From positions 1 through 56,719 of the forward strand of contig JBLIEI010000024.1 in NCBI GenBank assembly GCA_047633055.1: a stretch of 56,719 nt of DNA. The letters are read 5' to 3'. Positions within the stretch are counted from its first letter, which is position 1. Every line of letters begins with the position of its first letter. This DNA comes from CALJFL01 sp047633055. GTDB taxonomy: Bacteria; Pseudomonadota; Gammaproteobacteria; Pseudomonadales; Halieaceae. Positions 45,566-52,840 of the stretch are shown here, piece by piece. Under the pieces are notes generated by a model that saw nothing but the letters and a program-made list of their open reading frames with translations, was not told the origin of the DNA and made no database searches. The position numbers and the translations under genes are program-made.

Positions 45566-45714
45566 CGGGTGCTGTGCAGCTCGGCTAACAATTGAGCGCA
45601 CACTTTCTCCGGCAAAAATGTCGAGCGAATAGCCTCCCCTATCTTCGCCGCCCAGTCGCGCTGGACCACGATTTTACGCATAAGTTCAGCGGCATGATCA
45701 GCAATGGCGTTCAC
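45562..45714 (-). pseudogene. C-terminal fragment of a second GT4-like glycosyltransferase
   Basis: Between the GT32-like and GT4-like genes a 50-codon frame reads VNAIADHAAELMRKIVVQRD, WAAKIGEAIRSTF and QLLAELHSTR to a TGA. It aligns with the last ~50 residues of the neighbouring GT4-like protein (ASELMRSVYEGR..., IGTALKATLEVRY). It is best read as the tail of a tandem copy whose body was deleted. It has GTG as its only possible start and may still be translated, with its stop coupled to the next gene's GTG. Confidence 0.6.
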
Positions 45715-45719
45715 ACCAG

Positions 45720-46586
45720 TCAATTGATTTCCACCGATGGCCCGAGCTGCGAAAGATCAACATCGGGCAGAAAGGGCCTGGCCAACCTAGCCAGTGAGAC
45801 ATCCGCGTTGCGCAGAAAATCCAGGGTGATTTCACCACTGTGCACCCGTGAAAAATCCTGCCGTTCATATTCCCACCACACATGTTGCCAGAGGTGAAGA
45901 CAGTAGCTATCGGCCACATCCAGAGAGTCGTTCTCCAACAGGTCGCGTAAGCCTTCGGGCGTAAACGGCACGCCTAGTAACGATGCGGCGGGTTCAATAC
46001 GCACGGCGTCCGGAAACTCGTCCGCCAGCAATCGCGCCAAAAGGCACGAATGATTACTCCAGGTGCCGTTGATCGCCTGGCCAATTCTGGCACGCCATTC
46101 ACGAACAAACTGTGAGCCGGGTTCTGCCACCATTACCGCATTACACAGTGACGGACGCATTTGCCCGCTGACCTCATCCTTCACTGGCGCCTCCTCACTA
46201 ATGACAAAGGGCTCAGCGTAAAATGCCTCGGGTAGTGGCTTCAGGAACAGCGTATCGATATCAGCATAGATACCACCGTGCTCCAGCAACGCATCGAGGC
46301 GAATGACGTCGGCGTGATGGGCGTAACGATATTTTTCAGGCACCAGCGCTTCATCGTAGCGTGCCTCACTGACCTCGCTGACAAGTTCCACTCTTACCAG
46401 GCGCAGGAACGGACGTACCAAATCCCAGTAATAACCATAAGGAAGATGGTGGTAGTACAGAATTATCTGGTCTGGCTTAAGCATCTGACGCGCAGATTCA
46501 ATGGCCAGCCAGTGAAGTGGATGAAAGGCGATTATCTGCTGCTTTAAGCCAAACACATAGTGTAAGGTTCGGGGTACACGGGCCAT
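45720..46586 (-). CDS. GT32-type glycosyltransferase (DXD, OCH1/capsule family)
   Basis: The protein has 288 residues. It begins VPRTLHYVFGLKQ, a variant of the IPKxIHYxWFG opening of this family. The sugar-nucleotide/Mn2+ site is LLEHGGIYADIDTLFLKPLP with the DxD motif, and NAVMVAEPGSQF and CLHLWQHVWWEY follow in the usual order. Such enzymes add hexoses in capsule or O-antigen synthesis. It is divergent from the GT4-like gene at 46640 by only 53 bp, so a shared promoter zone serves both halves of the locus. Confidence 0.88.
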   Translation of the reverse strand: MARVPRTLHYVFGLKQQIIAFHPLHWLAIESARQMLKPDQIILYYHHLPYGYYWDLVRPFLRLVRVELVSEVSEARYDEALVPEKYRYAHHADVIRLDALLEHGGIYADIDTLFLKPLPEAFYAEPFVISEEAPVKDEVSGQMRPSLCNAVMVAEPGSQFVREWRARIGQAINGTWSNHSCLLARLLADEFPDAVRIEPAASLLGVPFTPEGLRDLLENDSLDVADSYCLHLWQHVWWEYERQDFSRVHSGEITLDFLRNADVSLARLARPFLPDVDLSQLGPSVEIN

Positions 46587-46639
46587 TCTTATTGACTACG
46601 CTTGATTACTAACTGTTTGTCGGAAGCTGAAGCAACTCC

Positions 46640-47845
46640 ATGATAACACCTGCTCCAGAAAGGACGCTACTGCTGACCCCCATCACCTCGGCTGACACTG
46701 GCAATGGGCTGGCCATGCGCGCCCACGCGATCCAGTGTGCTCTCGCCAGCCTTGGCACTGTGGATACGGTAGTTATCCCCGTTGCGGAAGTAGCTCTGAA
46801 CAGCACTGTAATACATTCTCGGGAGGCCGCTGCCAGCTGGTTGCAGTACAGTAAAGGTAGAGAACTGCTGCAGAAAATCGACAGCCTTCCATCCCGGGTG
46901 AGGCTCGCGCCGCCACTTGTAACGCAAGCCTTGGCTCTCGGTGAGCCCTACGACAGGGTGTATGTATTGCGGTTGTATCTCGCCGGCGCCGTGCTACCCC
47001 TGATGAAGCAATGGACCGACACGCTGTTCCTGCTCGATCGGGATGAAGACGATGCGCAGGTCATTCGACAAATCGGCGCGTTGCTCGAAGCCGACGGTGA
47101 ATCGGGGCAAGCTGAAAAGCAGTATTATGAAGCCGAACTGCTGGAGCGTTTCGCCACGGCGTGTACTTCGTGGTTCGATCTCGTTGCTTATTCTTCACAA
47201 GTAGAGGCCAGCGCGAGCTCCATCAGCGACGAGCGTGTATTGATACTGCCTAATACCATTCATAGCGCAGACAATCCCTCCCCTGCTCCACCCTCTACTC
47301 GACTCCTGTTTCTCGGCAACCTCAACTACCCCCCCAATCATGACGCCCTGAAACGGGTGCTGGTACACATTCTTCCGACATTGAGACTTGTGGACACGCA
47401 AGCCGAGCTAGTGGTGGTCGGTGCCGGCGGCAACGCGCTGCAACGGCAACACAGCGACGATGCGGGTGTAACCTGGCTTGGCTTTTTACCCAAAATCAGT
47501 GAGGCCTATTCCAATATCACCGCATTGATTGCGCCTCTGCGTGCCGGAGGCGGCAGCCGCATCAAGGTGCTTGAAGCAATGGCTCACGGGGTGCCCGTTA
47601 TCGCCAGCGCCAAAGGCTTGGAGGGACTCGATGTCGAACATGACAGGCACGTACTGGTAGCTGACACTGACGAGGCGTTTCGACTGGCCATATTGCGCCT
47701 GAGTCAATCGGCAACATTGCGCTCGAAGTTAGTGGAGGAGGCCGCCTCCTATATTCAGCGGGAACACAACCCCGCGTATTTGCCGGGTAATCTCGAGTTC
47801 GCTTTCATGAATCACAGCAAGTCGATTAAAAACACCGGAAATTGA
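46640..47845 (+). CDS. GT4-type glycosyltransferase
   Basis: The 401-residue protein has a GT-B fold. The N-terminal domain has the opening LLLTPITSADTGNGLAMRAH. The C-terminal domain shows FLGNLNYPPNHDALKRVL, VVGAGGNALQRQ, VTWLGFLPKISEAYSNI, the donor-site Gly-rich turn PLRAGGGSRIKVLEAMAHG and VIASAKGLEGLDVEHDRHV. These are standard in family 4 enzymes, including those that modify exopolysaccharides. It heads the operon that continues with the PqqD-like and HprK-related genes 49 bp later. Confidence 0.9.
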   Translation: MITPAPERTLLLTPITSADTGNGLAMRAHAIQCALASLGTVDTVVIPVAEVALNSTVIHSREAAASWLQYSKGRELLQKIDSLPSRVRLAPPLVTQALALGEPYDRVYVLRLYLAGAVLPLMKQWTDTLFLLDRDEDDAQVIRQIGALLEADGESGQAEKQYYEAELLERFATACTSWFDLVAYSSQVEASASSISDERVLILPNTIHSADNPSPAPPSTRLLFLGNLNYPPNHDALKRVLVHILPTLRLVDTQAELVVVGAGGNALQRQHSDDAGVTWLGFLPKISEAYSNITALIAPLRAGGGSRIKVLEAMAHGVPVIASAKGLEGLDVEHDRHVLVADTDEAFRLAILRLSQSATLRSKLVEEAASYIQREHNPAYLPGNLEFAFMNHSKSIKNTGN

Positions 47846-47894
47846 CTCTAAGGGCGCTGTTTTGGGTGACTTTATCTGTGCTAAACTTCGAGTT

Positions 47895-48179
47895 ATGACT
47901 GCTAATAACTCTATTCGTTTTACACAGGTCCCCGGGCTGGAAGTTCACGAATCTGAAGATGGCCTAATCATTTTCAACGCCCAGACTGACCGGGTACATC
48001 ACCTCAACCCAACAGCCGGCGTGTTATTTGAACTGTGTCGTAAGCCCGCATCATGCGCAATGCTGCTTGAGAGTTTACGCGAGTTATACGTGGGAGAAGA
48101 CATCTCAGCCGACGTTATCCAAACAGGTATCGACAACTTGCTTGAGGAGAAAGTTCTGGCGCCCCTCGATGGCGACTGA
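47895..48179 (+). CDS. PqqD-like protein of the HPr-rel-A type
   Basis: The protein has 94 residues from the ATG at 47895; an in-frame TTG upstream would add 11 residues. The winged-helix PqqD/RRE pattern is visible: RFTQVPGLEVHESEDGLIIF, the HHLNPTAGVLFELCRKPAS turn that recalls LN-x-T/A-A-x-x-V/I-W, and a terminal helix IDNLLEEKVLAPL. PqqD-type domains bind peptide leaders and present them to modifying enzymes. It overlaps the kinase gene by 11 bases, and the peptide gene is about 0.9 kb downstream. I infer a leader-binding role here; it has not been shown for this subfamily. Confidence 0.85.
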   Translation: MTANNSIRFTQVPGLEVHESEDGLIIFNAQTDRVHHLNPTAGVLFELCRKPASCAMLLESLRELYVGEDISADVIQTGIDNLLEEKVLAPLDGD

Positions 48180-49005
48180 GCAGCTCCAAACCCGATTTCA
48201 GCTCCTTTGCAGTGAGATCACTATTGTCTATGACGATCCCGGACTTCAGCTTCTCCTGTCCTATATCGCACTCAACGCCCGCCAAAATATCCCAATCACC
48301 GCGCAATGGTCTTACCAGGTGCGCGGCACTGGCCCCTATGAAATTTATGAGGAAGGCGACCTATTCGATCAGACAAATAGCCTGTCGGACGTACAGTTCC
48401 ATATTTACCAGCGATCCTATCGGCGCATCCTGGACCGCTATATCACCGCAGGGTGGATCGCGCTGCATGCCGGTATTGTCCAGGTCGCCGGACAGCGCAT
48501 GCTGCTCATGGGCGACAAAGGTGCCGGCAAGACAACGCTGACAAGCCGCCTGCTAACGTCGGGCCATGCAGTGGAAGGTGATGAGATTGCCCTGGTACGC
48601 CGCGACGACGTCATGGCTTGTCCGCGGCGCCTGCATATCAAACCCGGAATCGAAAAAAACGTCCCCGCCCTTGCCCCCCATCTGGCTAATTTGCCAACCT
48701 CTATTTCGAGTGGGGTCACTATCAGGGCGCTAGATCCAACGGTGGCAGGTTATGCCTGGAATATAATCAGCGGGCCGCTCGATAAAATCATCTATATAGC
48801 GCCAAATCACGGTGGTGAGACCACTCTGGAACCGCTATCTACGTTCAATGTGTTACAGCGACTACTGGAAAATTACCTGGGTTGGGGTCAGAGCAAGAAA
48901 CAGGTGAGAAACTATGCCATGCAGCTCTCCAGACGGGACAGTTTTCAGCTCAATCTGGGAAATGCCGAGAGCGCCGTCACATTGTTGGAGGCGCTACCGC
49001 GTTAA
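48169..49005 (+). CDS. HprK-related kinase (HPr-rel-A type)
   Basis: The protein has 278 residues from the ATG at 48169, overlapping the PqqD-like gene. An HPr-kinase-like catalytic core is evident: His100 in GWIALHAGIVQV, P-loop GDKGAGKTT (115-123), and GHAVEGDEIALV, where HprK has a catalytic DD/DE pair. The N-terminal ~95 residues are a separate domain. No HPr gene is near, so the substrate is probably not HPr. Related proteins in paeninodin-type lasso clusters phosphorylate the C-terminal Ser of a precursor peptide. The peptide encoded next to this gene ends in Ser, which supports that idea as inference. Confidence 0.88.
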   Translation: MATEQLQTRFQLLCSEITIVYDDPGLQLLLSYIALNARQNIPITAQWSYQVRGTGPYEIYEEGDLFDQTNSLSDVQFHIYQRSYRRILDRYITAGWIALHAGIVQVAGQRMLLMGDKGAGKTTLTSRLLTSGHAVEGDEIALVRRDDVMACPRRLHIKPGIEKNVPALAPHLANLPTSISSGVTIRALDPTVAGYAWNIISGPLDKIIYIAPNHGGETTLEPLSTFNVLQRLLENYLGWGQSKKQVRNYAMQLSRRDSFQLNLGNAESAVTLLEALPR

Positions 49006-49080
49006 AAAAGGGGTTTATTCTTAGTGAAATGATCGTTAAACTGTTGCCAACATGTAAATACATAACACAGGTTTATAGCC

Positions 49081-49245
49081 ATGGAAGAAAACAGCAGCCA
49101 AAAAGCACTTGACAGTATTTCTTCATCGCGCAGGGATTTCGTCAACAAATCTGTAAAGGCAGGCTTTGTTCTGCCAGTGGTCGCATCCTTTACTATGTCA
49201 GGTCTGATGGCGACACCAGCAAGCGCACAGCCAAATATGTCCTGA
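49081..49245 (+). CDS. 54-residue Tat-leader-like peptide, candidate substrate
   Basis: An ATG at 49081 opens 54 codons, TGA at 49245. Residues 1-15 are polar. SRRDFV (16-21) fits the twin-arginine (Tat) consensus, and a moderately hydrophobic stretch (27-46, AGFVLPVVASFTMSGLMATP) ends in ASA (47-49), a signal peptidase-type site. Cleavage there would leave QPNMS (50-54), whose last residue is Ser. It is placed 75 bp after the HprK-related kinase gene and 40 bp before the GT2 gene, in the same orientation. The ribosome-binding site is weak. It contains no Cys, so thioether or S-glycosidic rings are excluded, and no recognisable core sequence of known peptide classes is present. It is most likely real, because the leader pattern is too specific to be chance. 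Confidence 0.75.
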   Translation: MEENSSQKALDSISSSRRDFVNKSVKAGFVLPVVASFTMSGLMATPASAQPNMS

Positions 49246-49285
49246 GACTTTATCGGTCAACGCTTGCGCATTCAGATTAGTCTAA

Positions 49286-50410
49286 ATGCGCGTTTCTGCG
49301 TGTCTTATCGTTCGTGACGAGGAGCTTTTCCTCGCAGATTGCCTCTCTCGACTCCGTCCTTTCGCTGATGAAATCATTGTTGTAGATACCGGCTCCCTCG
49401 ATAAATCCGTCGAGATTGCCACCGCATACGGCGCCCTCATTATTCACAGGAAGTGGCACAACGATTTTTCTGCAGCACGCAATGCCGGCCTCGACCAAGC
49501 CACCGGCGACTGGATTCTCTATATTGACGCAGACGAGCAACTACAGGCATCCGCCGCGCACAAACAATGCCTGGAAGCCCCCGGTTTAATTGCCGCATCG
49601 GTGAAACTGCGCGCCGCTCAACACCTGCTCCCCTACCGCGAGTTGCGCCTGTTTAGGAACCGACCTGACATCCGCTTCGTCAGTGCCATTCATGAAACTG
49701 TGCGCCCCGCGATTATGGCCATCGCCGAACGGGAAAATAAAGACATCATTCATACGGCCGCCAAAATAGAACATTTCGGCTACGAGGGAGATCTCACCCA
49801 CAAACATGTGCGCAATCGCGATATGTTGCTGGCGGCGATCGCCGCCACGCCGGAACGCATCTATCTGTGGCACGCGCTAGGCGAATGCGAACTTGGCCTG
49901 GGCAATGCCACGCAGGCCGAGGCCGCCTGGCGAGAAGCATTGGCACGGGTGCGGTCGGCACCGTCCAGTCCGACCAACGCGCTGATCTATTGTGATCTAC
50001 TGGCGTTTCATTACACAGACACCACCGCCGCCTTGGCAGACATTACTGAGCTCGAGGCCGAGGCATCACAGCATCACAGTGAGGACCCACTGGTGGCCTG
50101 GTATCTTGCCCGGGGCCACCTGGTGCGGGGTAATACCAACAGCGCAAGAGCCCTGCTGCAACCTTTAGTGGCCAAGCGATCAGGAGAACCAAACGATTCG
50201 GTACTGGGCTATGACCAACGCCTGTTTGGGGAATATGCCTGGGCGCTACTGGGCAGCTGTGCAATTGCTGACGAGGACTACCCTGAAGCACGAGAATATT
50301 TCCGGAAAGCACTAGTGGCGAGCCCTGACAGCAATGAATTGCGCACTAAGCTGGCATTAGCAGAAGCAAGGTGTCGCGCGCTGAAAATCGGCACGAAGGC
50401 AAATAGCTGA
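49286..50410 (+). CDS. GT2 glycosyltransferase with C-terminal TPR-like region
   Basis: The protein has 374 residues. The GT2 domain (1 to ~200) begins RVSACLIVRDEELFLADCLS, then ADEIIVVDTGSLDKSVEIA, FSAARNAGLDQATGDWILYI and DADEQL (the DxD metal site). The remaining part is helical, with ERIYLWHALGECELGLGNAT and YPEAREYFRKALVASPDSNE resembling TPR units. This arrangement occurs in WaaE-type sugar transferases and in SunS, the peptide S-glycosyltransferase of sublancin. Here it follows the small peptide gene by 40 bp and precedes the nucleotidyltransferase by 2 bp. A peptide or lipid acceptor is possible. Confidence 0.9.
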   Translation: MRVSACLIVRDEELFLADCLSRLRPFADEIIVVDTGSLDKSVEIATAYGALIIHRKWHNDFSAARNAGLDQATGDWILYIDADEQLQASAAHKQCLEAPGLIAASVKLRAAQHLLPYRELRLFRNRPDIRFVSAIHETVRPAIMAIAERENKDIIHTAAKIEHFGYEGDLTHKHVRNRDMLLAAIAATPERIYLWHALGECELGLGNATQAEAAWREALARVRSAPSSPTNALIYCDLLAFHYTDTTAALADITELEAEASQHHSEDPLVAWYLARGHLVRGNTNSARALLQPLVAKRSGEPNDSVLGYDQRLFGEYAWALLGSCAIADEDYPEAREYFRKALVASPDSNELRTKLALAEARCRALKIGTKANS

Positions 50411-50412
50411 GC

Positions 50413-51558
50413 ATGATGACAAGGCACAGCGACAGGCGCGAGCAAAACCTTGAACAATGGCGGCGCTACATGCCGCTGCTTGACGCGGCCCTGTGTGGCG
50501 ACTGGGACGAGGTCTCCACACATTTGCATGCCAATGGTTTTGACAATGAGGACTTTACCGCCTTCCTGACACAACACGATATTGGCATGACCCTGCACTA
50601 CCTGGCGGTACGCGACGGTACCGCCTCCGTGTTCCCGTCCTGGCTCACACTGTATTTTCTGGGCACACGAAACTGGGGTAATTCCCGCCGCCAGGACCTT
50701 GGCGCGGCACTGGCTGAATTCGCAGCCGCCGCAGATAACGCGAAGTTACACATCGTGCTACTGAAAGGCTTCTATGTCGGACAGCAATTTTATTCCACAC
50801 CGCAGGCCCGCTGGCTGCGTGACCTGGATATCCTGGTGCACCACACCGAACAGGAGGCGACTTCCCACCTACTCACGACACTGGGCTACGAGCCTGAACG
50901 ACGCTCACGATTACCCCTAAAAATAAAAAATCGATTAGCCCACGCCCTGGGCTGGTATCGCGACAACGCCTCCATCGACCTACATCACCAGTTTCGCTCT
51001 TGGCCCGGTGCCGGCGTCGACGTTGAGCGCATCATAAAAGAATCATCGCGACAGACTGTTGCCGGCGCCAGCATCAACGTTCCCACTGATGAAGACTGCC
51101 TGCTAATGTTGTTGATGTCACTGGCGGGAGACATTGCCCAGGGCCGTGTCAGCGTCAAGAACCTGGTAGACCTATGGGCCATGCAGAGCAAACTCGATGG
51201 CACAATCGATTGGGATACGTTTTTCCACGGACGCGTGAATGACCGCAATGCCCCCCTGATCACACGCGCATTATCTCTGGCCGTTACGACGCTACCCCGG
51301 TCAATGTCCTTTCCCCATCTGCGGCAGGCACTGAAGGCCAGACGAGCGGAACGTAGTTCGGAGAGTCCACAGCAGGCACTGGCCTTACTGTCTGCTCCCC
51401 AATATAGCCTGGCCAATCGCATCTGGTTCCTGCGCTACTATCGGGGGAGCGTTTTCAAATATTTATGCTGGTGGTTGCTCGGAGGGTTATTCCGCTCCGG
51501 CTCCATTAGCGCTCTCATCCGCTCGATGCTACCGACCTGGGATAGAGGCAAACGGTGA
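50413..51558 (+). CDS. Nucleotidyltransferase family protein, PF14907 type
   Basis: The protein has 381 residues. The nucleotidyltransferase core shows LLKG (116-119), the metal-binding RDLDILV (136-142), and DLHHQF (189-194), the pattern of the uncharacterised nucleotidyltransferase family PF14907. About 190 helical residues follow. Homologues sit beside PqqD-like and HprK-related genes in many Proteobacteria and in paeninodin-type lasso peptide clusters, where one (PsmN) was reported to add sugars to a phosphorylated C-terminal Ser. Its ATG lies 2 bases after the GT2 stop, so it is the last gene of the operon. Confidence 0.87.
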   Translation: MMTRHSDRREQNLEQWRRYMPLLDAALCGDWDEVSTHLHANGFDNEDFTAFLTQHDIGMTLHYLAVRDGTASVFPSWLTLYFLGTRNWGNSRRQDLGAALAEFAAAADNAKLHIVLLKGFYVGQQFYSTPQARWLRDLDILVHHTEQEATSHLLTTLGYEPERRSRLPLKIKNRLAHALGWYRDNASIDLHHQFRSWPGAGVDVERIIKESSRQTVAGASINVPTDEDCLLMLLMSLAGDIAQGRVSVKNLVDLWAMQSKLDGTIDWDTFFHGRVNDRNAPLITRALSLAVTTLPRSMSFPHLRQALKARRAERSSESPQQALALLSAPQYSLANRIWFLRYYRGSVFKYLCWWLLGGLFRSGSISALIRSMLPTWDRGKR

Positions 51559-51647
51559 AGAGCGACCGCGCGCCACAATAACTGCGCCGCTTTTACGTCA
51601 CGATGTTTCCGGGCTAGACGCCTTATCCGCCCAATAGCCTTGTAGCG

Positions 51648-52547
51648 CTAGAGTATTTCATTAGTGATGATGTGAGAGACTTTTAAAGGGCTGGCTTCCA
51701 AATTGTTCTGGCAAATCCAATTCAAAAAGTCGCTAATGGTCTTATCGCTCATACTTCCCCACTCTTTGCCAAAAGCGGGATTGGAAATTTCCAAAGCTTT
51801 TCTCAAGTCGATCTTGACATCCTTTTCGGGAACGAATGGCTTGAATAAGTCTACTGCTTCTGAGGGATTCTCCTGGCAGAAATTGAATCCTCTCCGACTC
51901 GCTTCTACGAACGCTCGGTATGCCTCTTTTCGCTCAGCGATCTTTGCCTCACTTGCCACCAGCAATGGAGAGTATGAATAAGGAATGCCGTAATCGGCCA
52001 TTTTGAAATAGTTGAGCTTTGCGCCAAGCAGCTCTGCTTCCACTCCTTCCCAGTTCAAGAAAATCCACGTAGCGTCGAAGGTGTTGTTCAAGATGGTATC
52101 CCAGATGCCGAGTTTATTGGGGTAATCAACCTTGATGCTGCCTTGACCTCCATCGTTGCGGATCATCTGCTTTACAATGCCATCTTCGTAGCGAGCCTCA
52201 TAAGATGCGTAGCTTTTGCCATCGAGGTCTTTCGGCGAGTCAATGCCCTCTCCTGCCCTTACCGCAATGGCACTCACATCCTTTTGAAAAACCGCGGCCA
52301 CTCCTATCAAGTCAAACGGAATCGACTTGGTGCGGTAGCTGATTACACTCTCAGTCGGACAAAGGGCAAAATCGGCCAATCCCATCTCTACCTTTTTGGC
52401 TGGGGTGATTGCGTAGTTATCACTAGCAGGGTCGATGATCTGCACATCCAGCCCCAACTGCTTATAAAAGCCTTTTTCTAACGCTACGAAAAACCCAACA
52501 TGGTTGATGTTAGGCGTCCAGTCTAGTGCAAGCGTTATTTTTTTCAT
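51648..52547 (-). CDS. NMT1/THI5-like solute-binding-fold protein without signal peptide
   Basis: The protein has 299 residues and starts directly with the mature fold: KKITLALDWTPNINHVGFFV and ALEKGFYKQLGLDVQIIDP. These match the NMT1/THI5/ThiY family (type II periplasmic binding fold). No signal peptide is present and no permease or ATPase gene is near, so a cytoplasmic role is likely. In yeast Thi5 a His and a CCCFC motif are needed for pyrimidine synthesis. Neither is seen here: the corresponding stretch reads MGLADFALCPTESVISY. It may bind a ligand, or be a divergent synthase. The start codon has a weak ribosome-binding site. Confidence 0.8.
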   Translation of the reverse strand: MKKITLALDWTPNINHVGFFVALEKGFYKQLGLDVQIIDPASDNYAITPAKKVEMGLADFALCPTESVISYRTKSIPFDLIGVAAVFQKDVSAIAVRAGEGIDSPKDLDGKSYASYEARYEDGIVKQMIRNDGGQGSIKVDYPNKLGIWDTILNNTFDATWIFLNWEGVEAELLGAKLNYFKMADYGIPYSYSPLLVASEAKIAERKEAYRAFVEASRRGFNFCQENPSEAVDLFKPFVPEKDVKIDLRKALEISNPAFGKEWGSMSDKTISDFLNWICQNNLEASPLKVSHIITNEIL

Positions 52548-52643
52548 TATCTATTCAGTCCAATGTTATGTTTAATTGCCAAAAGTATCATCAAATTTTT
52601 TTGGAGGCTGGTGTATAAGCCTCCCGAAAATTTCAAATAAAGA
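52548..52643. other. Left part of the 293-bp gap before the DapB-fold gene
   Basis: The DNA upstream of the NMT1/THI5-like gene is AT-rich. It contains no recognisable gene. Repeat copy B begins at 52644, and the gap continues to 52840 with no further features that I could support. Confidence 0.4.
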
Positions 52644-52698
52644 TTCACGGAATTCTCGTTTTCAACTAGCAGAATCAGTGAGAAACTCTGATCACAAC
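52644..52698 (+). repeat. Dispersed 55-bp repeat, copy B
   Basis: This copy matches copy A (42165-42219) at 45 of 55 positions by eye, with no gaps and the same orientation; the longest identical run is 16 bases (CAGAATCAGTGAGAAA). Together the two bracket about 10.4 kb that includes the GMC gene, the glycosyltransferase/peptide locus and the NMT1/THI5-like gene. Only one arm of the inner inverted repeat is perfectly kept. Confidence 0.6.
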
Positions 52699-52840
52699 CG
52701 ATAGTAACAGGCCGCAACACGTTGTTTATAGTCACTATAATTAGATAACGCTATTGCGCCCTCTAGTCCTAATTCCGTGTCAGTGAGCGCTGTTTTTAGG
52801 TGAATTATCTATTCGTGCATACCCACCTACTATTTCCGTT

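Noticed and set aside
49006..49080. A sigma-70 promoter directly before the peptide gene (TTAAAC, 17-bp spacer, TACATA)
   Set aside because: Both boxes match the consensus poorly, and AT-rich DNA gives such matches easily. The gene may simply be read from the operon promoter.
44384..51558. The locus as a lasso peptide cluster
   Set aside because: There is no asparagine-synthetase-like cyclase and no transglutaminase-type protease, and the peptide has no Gly/Ala/Ser core start with a downstream Asp/Glu for a macrolactam.
51648..52547. Naming the gene THI5 or thiY
   Set aside because: The key His and the CCCFC motif of yeast Thi5 are not seen, and there is no signal peptide or transporter to support ThiY.
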